Below, piece by piece: positions 10,034 to 23,199 of a stretch of DNA of 64,000 nt. Within the stretch, counting starts at the first letter, position 1, and each line of letters opens with the position of its first letter. The notes beneath the pieces are model-generated. The model was not told the DNA's origin. It did not search any database and saw only the letters and a list, made by a program, of their open reading frames with translations. Origin of the DNA: Tethya wilhelma (Eukaryota > Porifera > Demospongiae > Tethyida > Tethyidae); the NCBI GenBank assembly GCA_964030475.1, contig CAXIPT010000003.1, positions 2,533,862 through 2,597,861 of the forward strand, written 5' to 3'. Position numbers and translations under genes: made by a program.

Positions 10034-13000
10034 GATAGTTCAGACAATGTGACATCCAGCCCTGTAATTGGTATTCATACTACTACATGTGATCATTTTT
10101 GTGTTTTTGTATTTATACTCATAGGTCCTCATGTATCTTCTGTGACGAATCAAACTGTAACAAAGTCTAGTGCTAAATTAATAGAGCTATTTGATTCCTT
10201 AGTTGAAGAGTGTCTTGCCTCCCTTGAATCCCAAGGCATCACTCCACAAAATCTTGCAAGTTCCATACTTTCTTTAAAACTGTTTGACTCGGATTCAAGT
10301 GAGTCCCTTGTAGTTGATTGCAATAATGACATTGAACAAGCCCCTTCCAATGCTGCTATCTTTGAAATAGTAAAACCATACATGTCCTTTCTCAACCCAG
10401 AGTTACTGGCCCATATCATTGAGAAAATGGGTTCAGACAATGATCGCAGAATGTTGAATGACTACATGACTGCAATTGAACAATATTGCAAGGTCACACA
10501 AGTAGTGCTGTTGTCATGTCAGCCAGATGAAATTCCCAAGACAGAAACTGCTGCAGTATATTGTAATGTAAGATTTACAATGAATCTGAATAAGGTTTAT
10601 GCAATAAAATCAAAAATAGCAAGACTACTGAAACTAAATACAGCAGCATTCCAGATTCACTTCTTAAGTGGACCACCACCTGTAATTTCTTTTCAAATTC
10701 CTAACTTTGCATACAAAAGAATATCTGTTTTATCTAATGATGCAAACTTAAAAAAACAATTGAGGTCCATAGGTGTGTATTCTTTCAAAATTGGGGAATA
10801 TAGCTGTGGATTTGCAGAAATACTCTTGACATGGCTTAATCTTGTAAGTAACAAAGCAGAAGTTGAAATAGAGATGCCTAGCTTGGGACGTCCATTTGAA
10901 TTGGGGATGTACTATGATTATCAACATGATAGTATAGTTTCACCTGGTGTAAAAGTATGTAATGACGAGGCATTAAAAACACTAACAATCCAAGAGCCCC
11001 AAAAAAAGTGGGTGGGTAAAATTATTCCTGCAGACACCTTGGGCATCAAAGCTCAGTCTCTAGGCTTAACTCCAGATCTTAAGCTCAGCCTAGTATCAGG
11101 CTTGATAAAAGATATCTCAGGAGCAGCCATGTATTGGAGTGATCATGTAGCAACGAAGCACAAAATCCGCATTTGCCTTTTGTTTGAGAGCATAAAATGC
11201 ATCAAAACTCTTCTACTTGAAGAACTGCACAAAATTGGTATACAACAACACCCAGAAGACAGTATTGCAACTCATATTGTTACTAAAATCGTTTATGGCA
11301 TTGGTGCATACTTCATAATTGAGTGTGAAGTTAGTGAAGGAGAAACCCATGAAGATGTTCATGATAAAATTGGCAGCATACTAACAGCATACGTAATCGG
11401 TGGACATCAAACAAAACTGAATAGAAGAGAACAAACTCTAAACGTTTCTGATCTAGGTGAACGAGATGTAGTTTGCACAGTCCTCAGCGATTTCAGTCCA
11501 CAAAAACAGCTCTGTACATTGCATGAAGGAATAGAAATGTTCAAGTCTCTTGTACAAAAAGCAACTAGCGGATCAGAAACAGTTGAAATGATACCCAAAT
11601 CAGTCACACTATATCCATTAAAAATGCTAGATATCAGATATAATGCCACAGTTATGCCTGTAAGTTCAGAGTCAGTTGACAAGCTTCAGTCTATTGTGGA
11701 GAGCATTATTGATCTGGAAATACAGGTTGATGACTTGATGACTTGCACTCAGATTATCAGTTCAAATTTTCAATACTTTGGTAATCAACTCAAGCTATTC
11801 AAGGAGAATCTTCTGAAGTATAAAACAGAAACACTTAAATTTGTTGGTGATATACTACCCCTTGTACGAAATGGAAGTGTTGAAGAAGCAGATCTTACAA
11901 TGTTTCTAATGGAAGGTGACAAAACCCCATTTAATTTCCCACGTCTTCAGTCGTGGTTAAATGAGAAGGGCGAAGAAGCCAAAGTTTTGTTTTCTTTTTC
12001 TAAAATACTAGAAGGTATTAATTTTGTATCATCAACTGAACTTGAGTCACTATCATCAGAATCTAGGTATGTTGTTTGCTTAGCTTTCAACATTGGCTTA
12101 GCAGAAGATCCTGTTCTTAAAAGCATGAAAGTGTACAATGACTCTAGATTCATGCTAAATCAGTTCCCATCACAATCGATCTCTGAAAAACCTGAATCAA
12201 CTATTCCTTGGTACAAAAATAGTAGCACCATACAATATATCCAAAGCAAAGCCGACAATTTTTCAGATTTCTACAGTGCAAACAAATCACAAAGTGTTAA
12301 GTTTATTCTCATCAATGACACTAGTACTCTTCAAGTTGAAAATGTTTCCTACTTTGAACCTAGTTCTATGTTTTTGTACAAAGATGGCATAGCAAGGAGA
12401 TGGTGTCTACCAGGACCTCCAGGCAACCCAGTAGCAACTGCTCTTTCACATAATTCCATCAAGTTGGAATGGACTAGGCCTAGCTATGGCAATGAAAGTG
12501 TTGAATGCTATACAATCTCGTACCGTTCAAACATCGCAAACAACACAGAGTGGAAAAAATGGACAACTAATAGCACTGAGGTGTGTGAGATTCTTACTGG
12601 ACTTCATTCTAATGTGGATTATGTATTCAAGATACAAGCTCAATGTGGTTTTGCAATAAGTCACCATGAGAGTGTACTCAGCAATTCTGTACGGACACAA
12701 ATGCCTCTGGGAAATGAGAATACCGTAATCAACAATAATCGACCACAAACACCAAGTATCTCAAGTATCACACATAACAGTGTTACTTTGAGGTGGGATA
12801 AGCCCGAGTGTGGCAATGAAAAAATTGATGGATATACAGTGTTTTATTGTTCACCCGATGATGTAGATCAATCTTGGGAGAGGAAGTTCACTAAGGATAC
12901 CAGTTGCTGTCTGAAGGAACTGAAAGAAAATACAAGATTTCAATTTAAAGTACGTGTTGAACTGAATGGTGGAAATTGCAGAGACAGTGGAATCAGTGAC

Positions 13001-16000
13001 ACAATTGTGACAAAGTCAAAGTCACTTCCTGCTAGCACCTCAGTCACAGATACTTATGAAGATGAATACGCAAGGCCTGGAAAACCCGAAGCCACTACAG
13101 TGAGCCATGATTCTATATCATTGAAGTGGAGCCAAACTTTGAAATATGAGGATACAATTCAATTGTATATTGTCAGTTACCGACAACTTAATGACCCTGA
13201 TGATACTTGGTACAAGCATAGTGAAAACAGTAATGCCACATCAATAACAGTTGGTTGTCTGGCTGCAGATACAGAATATGTGTTTAAAGTTCGTCCAGAA
13301 TTCAAAACTGGTACTGGGTTTGAAAGTGAGTGTAGTGATCCAATTAAAACCAAAATTCTGTGTCAACCTGGCAGGCCAAAGGCTATATTTGAAACAAACA
13401 ATACTATTCACTTACAGTGGGAACCACCAAAATATGGAAGTGAAAATATTGTGCACTATGCTGTCACTTGTCACTTAATAAATCAAGATGGTAGAACTCC
13501 TTACACTAATCACAACACCTCAGGAAATGATCCAAATCTAGTTGTTGCCAAACTCAAACCCAAATCCATCTACACATTTAAAGTTCTGCCAGTTGTAGAG
13601 CCACCAGGGTCGTACTGTAGTTGTGTAGAAAGCCCATGGAGTGAAAAGATCAAAACTGCATCCACTTCATGTCCGTCGAAGCTATCACATAGTAGTACAA
13701 CTCACAGTACTATTACCATTAAGTGGAGTAAACCTACAGAAACTGTAGAAGACATTGCAAACTATCTTGTCTCCTACAAAGTTCATTCAGACAGTGGTAG
13801 TCATTCATGGCAAACTGTAACTGCCCAGCAAACCGATAAGACTATAGAAAAACTCTGTCTTGGAACAACTTATATATTTATGGTTCAACCTCAGTGTAAA
13901 TCAGGATGGCTTGGCACACAAAGTCAATGTACAAAGCCGCTTGAAACAAAAGCAACTTCTCCACCAAGTGTACCAACACTTAATACATCATTGCTTATAT
14001 CCCATGATTCCATTCCATTACAATGGACAGAGCCTGAGCATGGATGCGAAAACCTAAAACATTATGTTGTCAAATACTATGAACAAGGTGAAGGAAGTAA
14101 TGTACGCATGAAGTTTACAACTGGTCTAGAAACAAAGCTCACCGTGAATGAGCTTCGTCCAAAAGTAAAATACCATTTCTCTATACAATGTGAGTGTGTT
14201 TGTGGTATTGGAGCAACTGGTAAATGGAGTGAACCAATGTCAACTAAACCATCGTCTGCACCTGGGAAACCTTTCATTACTAATGCAAGAATAACTAATA
14301 AAAAAATTAAAAAACTACAATGGACACAGCCAGAAGTTGGGAATTCGAGTATTAAAAATTATGTTGTGTCTGCAAGGAAAATTTTATCGGATCACTGGCG
14401 TCAGGTAGCCAAAACTAATGGAAATGAAACAGAATGCACTGTGAATGAACTTGACATAAACTCAGAATATGTATTTCGTGTTGTCCCTGATTGTGGCAAG
14501 CACGGCCCAGGCTGTTCCAGTGAAGAAAGTGATCCAATCAAAACAAAACCAACATCTGCTCCTCAACACCCACAGATAAAATCAAAGTATACCACTCATA
14601 ACAGCATTCAGATATGTTGGAAACAGCCGTGTAAGTTCTGTCGATCTATCAAATCATATACAATCCTATATCGCAACAAACATAAATCCAGTACAGAATG
14701 GAATGAATTTGTCTATGAAACAAAGAGTATTTCCCATGGCCTGCAAACTGAGTATGTGTGCACCATAACTAAACTTTGTGCAAACACATTGTATTATTTT
14801 AAAGTTCGACCAGAGTGTACAACATTTGGTAGTGGAACAGAAACTAAAGGTATGATTTATGAGAAGACAAAACCTGTCTGTCAATGTGGGAAACCTAAAC
14901 CAATTACCGTGACACATGACAGCATCACCTGGGAGTGGACAAAACCTAAATATGATGGTAATAATGTGCTGTACTACATGGTTTGGTATAAACGTCATTC
15001 TCATGATACTGAGTGGATTGAAATAGATCTGAAACATATTAAGTCTTCCTGCAAGATCACTGCAGACAAGTTAGATGCAAACACTGAGTATGTACTTGAA
15101 GTCCTTCCACACATGCAGAGTGGTAGCTCTACTAATTGCTTAGCTATTGAAAGTGATCCTGTAATAACAAAAGCTACTTCACCTCCAGGAAAACCAAAAG
15201 CTTCAGCTGTCACACATAATACGATCCAGGTGGAGTGGACAAAACCTCATACATATGTCAGTAATGTCACTCAGGAAATACTAGAGTATACTGTAGAATA
15301 CTGGCAAATACATACAGAGTCTCAAAGTAAAAAATTAAATCCAACAACTACAAACGTTGTTACGGTAAAAAAGGAATATGCACTTGTGGAGGATCTAATT
15401 CCTGGGACTAAGTATGCATTCCAAATTCAGCCTAGGAGTGAGATTGGAGTGGGTACAACTAGTCAACCAAGTGACCCCATTGTAACTAAATCGACATCTC
15501 CACCTGGAAAACCAGTTGCTACTAAGGTTACTCACAACAGTGTTCATTTGGAGTGGAAAATCCCTGAAGTTGGTACTGTACAGTCTTACTCAGTATATTG
15601 TGAAGATCAACAACAACAATTCGAATTGTCAGTAACAGCCCATAAGAACAGAGCTGTAGTTGACAGTCTTCAACCAAAAACAATATACACTTTCAAAGTC
15701 ATTCCAAATAATGAAACTTCTAAGCCAGGCACTGAAAGTGAAAGTAGCGGTATCATTGAAACCAATCAAGTCTGCAAGGCTGGCAAGCCTCAATCTTTAT
15801 ATGTTACTCACAACAGTATTTACCTGAAGTGGGGAAAACCTGAATTTATTGGGTGTGGTAAAATTATGCACTACATAATTTCATATTGGCATGATGATGG
15901 AATCAAACGTAATGTGACAACAATTAATGCAGTGGAAGAAATAACCCTCCAAGCTTTGTCTACAAACAAGGAATACTACTGTGATGTGACTCCTAAACTG

Positions 16001-16213
16001 CAATGTGATATTGAAGAGGTACCATGTGTACCAAGCATAAGTGATCATATTAAAACCAAAGCAACTTCTGCTCCTGGAAAACCTATTACTCTTAGACGAA
16101 CACACAATTCAATTGAATTGCAGTGGGCCAGACCAGAGTATGGCAGTGAGAATGTTGAGTATTATGTTGTCAAGCTTCGATTAGAAAATGAAGAGCGATT
16201 TCAAAGACGTCCA
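10034..16213 (+). CDS. SNTX-type MACPF-like protein with FN3 array (5' incomplete, 3' cut at N)
   Basis: A small exon 10034-10070 (acceptor ctaattaacccag, phase-1 end) joins a giant exon from 10125 (acceptor tatactcatag) that stays open for 6 kb. The GTG at 10049 is not a real start. Order of domains: an alpha-helical region with YMSFLNPELLAHIIEKMGSD (about 10378), common in sponge and cnidarian signalling proteins; an SNTX MACPF-like domain from LGRPFELGMYYDYQ (about 10882) to about 11400; a helical linker; a thioredoxin-like SNTX module (DILPLVRNGSVEEADL about 11848; VVCLAFNIGL about 12069); then FN3 domains from about 12410. I count twelve complete FN3 repeats (each with xPGKPxxxxxTHNSIxLxW-like starts and an LxxxTxYxFKVxP motif) and a thirteenth truncated at the N at 16214. 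SNTX relatives include the pore-forming fish toxin stonustoxin, but most animal homologues are not venom proteins. I infer an intracellular or immune-type role; function is unproven. No signal peptide is visible. Confidence 0.8.
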
Positions 16214-16394
16214 NCAAAAATTGAGGCCAGATTTGGTCACGTGACCAGTGAACTTTGTGATTGAACTTTGAACTTGCTGTGGAATGCAATTATTGTTGGC
16301 CAAATACACTGTCATATACGCAGCCTTATAACGATGTGGAATTATGTACAACCATATACCTATGATTGCTATGGTTTTTTTTTTTTTCATGCAG
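16214..16394. other. Single-N junction and short intron end
   Basis: The N at 16214 interrupts FN3 repeat 13 of the upstream gene. Beyond it the reading frame loses all FN3 similarity within a few codons and stops at 16264. The following sequence ends with a strong polypyrimidine tract and catgcag acceptor at 16394. This is best explained as a contig join, with the right side belonging to a GH116-like gene. Confidence 0.6.
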
Positions 16395-16870
16395 GATGTC
16401 AACCAGGCCTTGGAAGTGGGAGTGAAGGCCATGGAACGCTATCGCTCTGTAATCCATGACCAGTGGAATGTTGCTGGTGTGATAGGTGGTCTGGGGTATG
16501 GTGCCGATGGTATGTCATACATTACCAGCCATTACGGCTACTTCATGTCCTCCTGGCACATGGTGATGGCACTGTCTGGCCAGAAAACTAATGTGACTGA
16601 AAAGTCACTGACCTTTAACCCCAAGTTTGACCCTCAGAAGGACCCTCCATTCACTCTACCTGTATTGCTACCTGGGGTCTGGGGCTATCTCCAAAACAGC
16701 CGAGACCAGACAGCCACTGATTTGAAGGTGACCTATTCACTTGTACTGCACTTTGGCTCCCTGGACCTAACCCATCTCTCAGTGGCCGACTGTGCTCATC
16801 CTGATAACTCTATCAAGATTATGACAAATGAACTCACATCATGGAGTTGCTCCTATTTGGCAAGCAGTTA
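16395..16870 (+). CDS. GH116/DUF608-like protein, C-terminal exon
   Basis: The exon starts after (T)n-catgcag in phase 0 and ends with TAA at 16868-16870, giving about 158 residues. The first part (DVNQALEVGVKAMERYRSVI) and the stretch GLGYGADGMSYITSHYGYFM SSW fit the C-terminal portion of DUF608/GH116-like proteins after the catalytic domain. The remainder is a beta-rich tail (LTFNPKFDP, FTLPVLLPGVWGYL). It probably belongs to the same gene as the 48-3258 exons, but the phase of the last 5' exon (1) does not fit this acceptor (0), so exons between them are missing. No canonical AATAAA is seen just after the stop. Confidence 0.65.
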
Positions 16871-17077
16871 ACCATGTTGTAATAACTATAATTTAATAAG
16901 AAGTTTTTACTCTTTGCTGTTTGTACGTTGTAAGTTTGTACAGCATCAATAGTAACTACTCTTTCCAAGTATACACCTTCATAACCATGTCTTACCGATG
17001 AGCTGGCAACATGCAAAATATGCATGTCCTAAATTATATAAGGAGCTTTTTGTTTGCTTACAGAAGGTATAATGCAT

Positions 17078-17690
17078 CAAATTAAGGGGGTCATATACCC
17101 AAAGAATTTTCAGTGGTACCTTTTCTGACCATAAGAGGGGGGGATATAGGTAAAAATATATACTAAAATGATCCTCTCACTGAGATCTTTCGGAATACTA
17201 CAGTTTAAAAGCAAAAGGGGTGACTTTGGAAATTTTATTTTTTTTCCTGTAACCCCCTTGAAGCAATGTCATAACGTTGTACTCAAAATCGTAGGCACAA
17301 TGCATCAATTTCAAGTTCATAGGGTGCACAGAAGTCAATATCATTAAGTTATTGTCCTGAAAAGTTGAAAATTGTCATATTTTAGGTACTTTGGGGTGAC
17401 AATAACTCGACTTCTGTGCCCCTTAAGAACTTGAAATTTGATGTATTCTACGCAGAATTTTGAGTACAACATTATGACATTGAGATTTTGTTTAAAGGGA
17501 TAACAGGGAAAAAAATTTCAATTTGTAAAATCACCCCATCTGTTTTGAAAATGTATAGTATTCAGAAAGATTTCAGTGAGAGGATCATTTTGGTATATAT
17601 TAATTTTTTTGCCTATATCCACCCTCTAGTTGTCAGAAAAGGTACCACTGAAAATTTTTTGGGTATACAAACCCCTAAGTTATAACTATT
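17078..17690. mobile_element. Long foldback element (arms about 300 bp)
   Basis: The sequence from 17082 (agggggtcatatacccaaag) to about 17380 is repeated in inverted form to 17686 (ttttttgggtatacaaaccc). Internal matched phrases include cagtggtacctttt, gtgagaggatcatttt and the pair cacagaagtc / gacttctgtg near the centre. There is no ORF of note. It lies 3' of the GH116 stop codon and is probably a nonautonomous DNA element; the target duplication is unclear. Confidence 0.65.
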
Positions 17691-17699
17691 ACTTGTTGA

Positions 17700-20600
17700 C
17701 TGACATATGTTACTATTTCTGCTCTCAGTCCAAAACCACTAATCTAGTGATGCCTAGCTGCATGCTTCTCTCACGTAATTATGCTATACGCTTTAACTCC
17801 TAGCCTTTATTTTTGAATGTAAACATTATGTTGAAAAAATGTTTGTTTAAATAGTCCATCAAGTGGCATCAATTTAACCTGTACATCATACAGCACTATC
17901 AGTTTCTATAGTAAAGACATCATTCATTACACAATTATATTCCTAGAAAAGTTCCCTGAAGACTGGTAAGTTTCGTTTGTATGTCAATAATTTTTATGGT
18001 TATAGTGCAATCATGATAAATCTTGATGTATGGTGAGGTCATTTGTCAGGTGATACACACCATAAACGTTGAAGATTAGGTAAGTCTACAAAAGAAAGCA
18101 AGCAACAGTATATATAGCCTATGACAATCATTACATTATTATATGTATCTGTCTTACAAATCAAGCGTCCAAGGTCAGCTATTTAACACAATTATAGTTG
18201 TTTGATATTCAGGGGATTGAGTAGGGCCAGAGCAAACATGCTTACATGCATGACGTAGAAGCTATTATATATGGGGACTCAAAGAGAGCAGCTGGATCAT
18301 CTCATCGTTTGTAGCTCTATATCAATTTTATGAGCTATATAGGTTTGTTTGAGCTAGATGATTCACTGGATGAAAATTAAGTTTAGATTTCCACAAAGTT
18401 GCTTAAACTCGGTATCAGCCATCTTTGCCCAAAAAATCTAGGATTCAAACATGCATATCCAAGCATCAGGAAACAAATTCTTTTGTCTAGTGAATCCTAG
18501 TACAATTAATTCACTATTATATACAGGTAAGACAATGCATGTTATACTGTGGCAGAAGAGCTTAGGTCACTCATTGGATACAAAGCCAGTCATTGGCCTG
18601 TAAGGAAACAGTTCCAAAACGTAACAAACACTCTAAATGTGCTGTACTTATATTCTTCTAAGTTTATTAGCCAGCTTTTTCCTCATCAGGACTTCAAGTC
18701 GTAAGAAGTGCCGGAGTAGAACACGGGAGTACGGAAAGTTTATATACTCAGCCTTTAGGTGCTTTGCTTCCAGGCTAGGCTAACCAGTGCTCTCTCTCGA
18801 TCAGCTCAGTGGTATCGAGGTATTAGGCTGTGTTGTTATGAGTTGGCCAAAAGAATCACAAGTTGGGCCACTTATTTCTGTATCAAGCAAGTAAATTTAC
18901 CAAAGAGCGAGGTGGTTAGTTTGATTTGTTAATGGATCCTTATGTAACACATTGACATTGTGCTGTTAATGAGAACTGGCTCCAATAACAGCAATGGCCC
19001 ATGGTTTTGCCTCTGATTCGGGAATTCCTTCCAATGGAAGGACTTGGACCATAATTAACGTTTCCTTAAACAATAATTATTATCTCAAAACCAATTATGC
19101 AATCACCATAATATTATGCACGATCCTCCATACCAATATTTCTTCAAAAATAAGGAGAGAGCCTTGTAGCACTATTCAAGTAAGGGACGTACAAAGTAGA
19201 CATGAGTGATCTCGACATTAATACTACACGCTTATTCTAGAATGAATCATGCACATCATTTGAAATGATTAAATTCAGCTTAACTTTTAAAATGTGGGAA
19301 AATGTAGATTTTGTGGTATGCATTTTGACAAAAATATTACAATGGGCATTAATTAAATAGTTCTTGATGGACAAAGTTTTGGTGTCATGTGACCTTTGGG
19401 CGTGGGGCAGGAGCAAGGCCGCATTCATCTTTCAAGCAAAAATGGCGATTACTAGGACTACTTTCTAGAAAGTCATATTTTGTAAGAATTATTAAGGTAT
19501 TGAATTTGCCTGGAAATTTGGTCTCTGAAATATCTTTCGGTAGAAACGGAGCAAAATATAGCTGTTTCTAAATAATGCACACCTAATTATATATGCATAT
19601 TGCTTATTTTTTACAAACAAACAGTAGGTACCCAGCAGATAGGATATCTTACAGTTAATGCAAGCAAAAATTAATGTTATGCAATGCATGGGTGCAAGTA
19701 ATCCTTATTTTTAAGCCTTGGCGCGTGCGTAGCACGTGCAGAGGATTACGGTAGTCGTTTTGTCTGTGTGTCTGTCTGTCTGTCTGTCTGTTACTAAATT
19801 ATCTGAAGAACGGCAGCTCCAGAGTCAAAATGGAAGGTACTTACGTTCATGAATCGATATTATCTTGAAATTTGACGTGTAGAATCTTGCAAAATGCTGT
19901 AGTTTCTGAGATCTGAGGCTTTTGTGCTTCTCTGAACGCTTAGGCTTCGAAACCGCACCCATTGATCACGCCCCATATAGTGTGCGTTATCTAGAAACAC
20001 TGTAGGGCTTGGATCATGGCCTCATAGATGGACTTGAGCTTCTTGGCTGGCTTGGCTGGTAAGTAACTCGATGATTGCAAGTTGAATATAGTGAGGTAAT
20101 GCTTGTGTAGAAATAGGTTAGCTGTGTGTTTTGTATCAGTGCCTGACTGGCCTTCAGCTCAGTGATCATGCATGTCATGGGGCAGTACTGACCAGCTGAT
20201 ATAAGCATTGATCAAAGTATTACTGTTTGCTGACCATCCAGTTTCTTAACGGAGGTTATTATGACTAGGTTGACCACAGCTCAGCATATCCTTAATTGCA
20301 GCAACTAGAATTTCAGATAGTAAACCATGTTAGGTTCAGCCAGGCTGCCGTGACTCAGACCACCTTGCAAGTTGCTGAACTTGCTGCATACAGGCTGAAG
20401 TCTCAGTACTGATGGTCTTTTATAATATTTGTGCGTACATGTTAGTTGTACATGCTAATTGAGTGTGCCGAGGCTTATGCACCGTAGGTGCCTTCATCAA
20501 AAGTATGTATTTACTTGTTGATGTTGCCATGTCCACTTGACTCTCATTTTCATAATAACTATTTATGTTGAATAAAATAATAATATATACGATGATCACC

Positions 20601-20700
20601 AAGTTTGGTCTACTAAAGCAAGAGTATAGTTAAACACGAAAGGGTTTGTTTTTTAAATTTTAATTAGGTCCTTAAGTTTTCCCTTAACTTTGGAGGCATC
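17700..20700. repeat. Non-coding region with one (TCTG)n-bearing dispersed repeat
   Basis: No exon could be supported. At 19714-20000 a repeat starts with ggcgcgtgcgtagcacgtgc, contains five TCTG units (about 19766-19790) and ends near cacgccccatatagtgtg. The rest is AT-rich sequence with scattered short ORFs lacking splice signals or recognisable domains. Confidence 0.4.
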
Positions 20701-20725
20701 CATAACTACACTGAGTATATGAGCT

Positions 20726-22003
20726 ATGAGAGAGAGAAGACGATGGAATCAGACAAGAAAAAAACAGCTTGTCCAAGAATCTCAGTCTGGATCTTTTAGT
20801 CGGACTAAAACAATGCACAAAAATGACAAACACTGTTACAGTTTAGTAAGTACATCGATCTTATCTCTAATTTGCACACAAGAAATGAGTTTGACAAGCA
20901 AATTGCAGTTATAATAGTTATAATAGTTTTTTTTTTCTGTTCTGTCTTGTTGGCGAGCGGGCACTCCCAGGAAACTTTGACTAGCTAAATGTGTACAGTA
21001 GTATGTCACTCTTCTTCTTTTTCTTTTTGCCTCTATTTAGGGAGAGTTAGTGCCAAAATTCTTTTTTTTTTGCCTCTATAGCTATAAGGGAGAATTAATG
21101 ATTGTAAATCTCAGAGAGTAGATCAAGGTAGTATAGGATCTAAGAGCGGATAGAAACTCAGTNATGAAGTAACTTAATGGCTGAGAGTAGGGATGAGACA
21201 ACTTCTGTGTCTGCAGATTTCCACAATTGCTATCATATCTTACAGTTTTTGATTGCTAACTCAAATCTCTTCTGTGATATAGCCCTCATTATGCCAACAC
21301 ACTGCAATCTAATATTTATTAAAGACATTTCTTTCAACGGGATTTTTCCATGATCGATTCCGTACAGTACAGCAGGCCATGAGAAAGACCTGTTTGAGAT
21401 TCAAGAAAAGTGCTATGAGTGAAAGTTGTACTGATATATTAGTGAGCCTATGGTCAGATTCTCTGTCTGAATCAATGAAAAGAATAGTACAACTAAATTT
21501 GTTTCAACAAAACCTACAGCTTGAGGTAAGGGAGACAAGACTAGCTTCAAAAACTGCATCTTTCAAGCCTACAAACACTTGACTAATATAACACAATCCT
21601 TTGAATGTTTCTAGAATATCTACTTGCAGAACAAGAGAATCAGGTGAAGTCATGATCATGCACCAACAGTGAAAGTTTCAGACAGAGATACAACCACTTT
21701 GACTCCCTGCTACAGCTATGGGATAGAGCCTAAGCCAAGATGGTAGTGTGTCATGTAGATGAAAGAGTGAAAGAAGTGCTTGCTTCTGAAGATCCAGATA
21801 TCACAATTGATCTTCAGGAATTGAATGAAGGCCGCAAAAATACGACGCATAGGAGAAGTGTATTAAGTACATTCACAGCTGTAGCTGAAAGATGGCATAG
21901 ATATGTTTGTTTCATGGCAAAAGCCATTTCAGTTAGAAACCTCATTGCTCAAGTAACTAAAAATGACCACCTGAAACCCTCATACCATCAGAGTCCTCGG
22001 TAA
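20726..22003 (+). pseudogene. Fragments of an unrecognised multi-copy ORF, broken
   Basis: Three short open stretches in the same direction look like remnants of one gene: 20726-20850 (basic; ends at a gtaagt-like donor), 21379-21524 (ends at CTTGAG before gtaaggga) and 21740-22003. The last (LASEDPDITIDLQELNEGR then STFTAVAERWHRYVCFMAKA) resembles, from memory of sponge and cnidarian genomes, an uncharacterised repeated transposon-like protein. The frame is interrupted by stops, and the N at 21163 lies between fragments. No function can be assigned. Confidence 0.3.
20858..21162. repeat. 305-bp segment identical to 23063-23367, ending at single N
   Basis: Read base by base, 20858-21162 and 23063-23367 match, including homopolymer lengths, and the first copy stops exactly at the N at 21163. 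It contains part of a LINE 3' end. Either the assembler placed one contig end twice or this is a very recent duplication; the N favours the former. Confidence 0.75.
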
Positions 22004-22167
22004 GACTGAATTTTTCACCAAGAAATCCACATACTATGGCTGCTCAAAATTATACAGGTCATTTAAAGGTGAAGCATCCTGTCCCGATCAATATACATAC
22101 ATGCAATTAGATACAAGTTAGATGATATACAGTATAAATGTCTAGTGTCTAACTATATAATTCTTCC

Positions 22168-22525
22168 CAGTGGCGGATCTAGGAATTTGAAAGGGGGGGT
22201 TCGAATCAATGCACGCAAAGCGCACGGAAAATTTTGGCCTAGCCACGCCCACTTTTGGTCGTACAGCCCCGCCTCTTAAGCGTGTGTGCAGCTAAGATTT
22301 TGCCAGAACAAGGCCTGAATGGCATAAAAATGGCAAGAAAGAGACAGAAACTATAATTATTATCTTTCACAAAAGACTGCCATTTAGTAAGATATTGAGT
22401 TGATTTTGTTGAAAGGGGGGTTCCAGCAACCACTTTTCCAGTCTCCACTGTTATTTATAATGCGAGGTCTCAGCTGAAAGGGGGGTTCCATGGAACCCCA
22501 GGAACTCCCCTTGGATCCGCCACTG
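22168..22525. mobile_element. hAT-like MITE, 358 bp
   Basis: Termini CAGTGGCGGATC and GATCCGCCACTG are exact inverted repeats, flanked by the 8-bp direct duplication ATTCTTCC (22160-22167 and 22526-22533). Both features are diagnostic of the hAT superfamily. There is no coding capacity. Elements with related ends (CAGTGGCGTG, CAGGGGCGTA) occur at 32979-34149 and 28960-29325. Confidence 0.85.
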
Positions 22526-22544
22526 ATTCTTCCCATTGTGTTAC

Positions 22545-23060
22545 ACACAGGAATGGCACGAATGGCCCATTAGCGCAATACAAATATTTACATGTCTAAC
22601 TCTGCAAAAACTAAGCGCTTAGTACTAAAAGGCTTCTTACTCAGGTGCATTAAGGACTGGGACCAGCTAAAATTTTCATATCAAGGTGGTTATTCATGGT
22701 GCTATACCAGAGAATATATACATTATTTAGACTTCTTTTAAACATTATATGAAATGGGAATGTTTAATAATTAGAAAATTTATTTAATTAGCCACGCCCA
22801 CCACAAGGATGAGTGGGTGTGGCACTATAAAGCGATGGAGGTCGATAGGCAAATTTTCACCACACGGAATATAAGCGCCTAAGCTGGAGCGGTTTCACTG
22901 TGCTCAGCAGACTCTGCAGTTAATGTGGACAATAGCCTCTACTGCGTTTTAGCTAAAAATACACAGAGTGCCAATTATGAGACAAAAAGTTGATTTTTTA
23001 TGAAGCTAATTAACATATTTTGCGCTGTACGAGCGTAACTATGTTTATTTTCTGAAAAGT
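22545..23060. repeat. Relic of TIR family ending 'cacaggaatggcac' and short foldback relic
   Basis: 22548-22645 is an inverted, diverged copy of 28058-28154 (cacaggaatggcacg, gcgcaatacaaatatt, ctctgcaaaaact). Immediately after it, CTCAGGTGCATTAAGG at about 22643 matches the end of the palindrome at 37469. The rest to 23060 shows no gene. Confidence 0.5.
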
Positions 23061-23199
23061 AAATCTTATCTCTAATTTGCACACAAGAAATGAGTTTGAC
23101 AAGCAAATTGCAGTTATAATAGTTATAATAGTTTTTTTTTTCTGTTCTGTCTTGTTGGCGAGCGGGCACTCCCAGGAAACTTTGACTAGCTAAATGTGT

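Noticed and set aside
10049..10051. GTG start for the SNTX/FN3 gene
   Set aside because: GTG is not a normal start in animals; the codon lies inside a small exon (10034-10070) with proper acceptor and donor, so the true start is upstream and unseen.
10150..15213. Several minus-strand ORFs of 66-123 codons inside the SNTX/FN3 exon
   Set aside because: Antisense shadows of a strongly supported coding exon.
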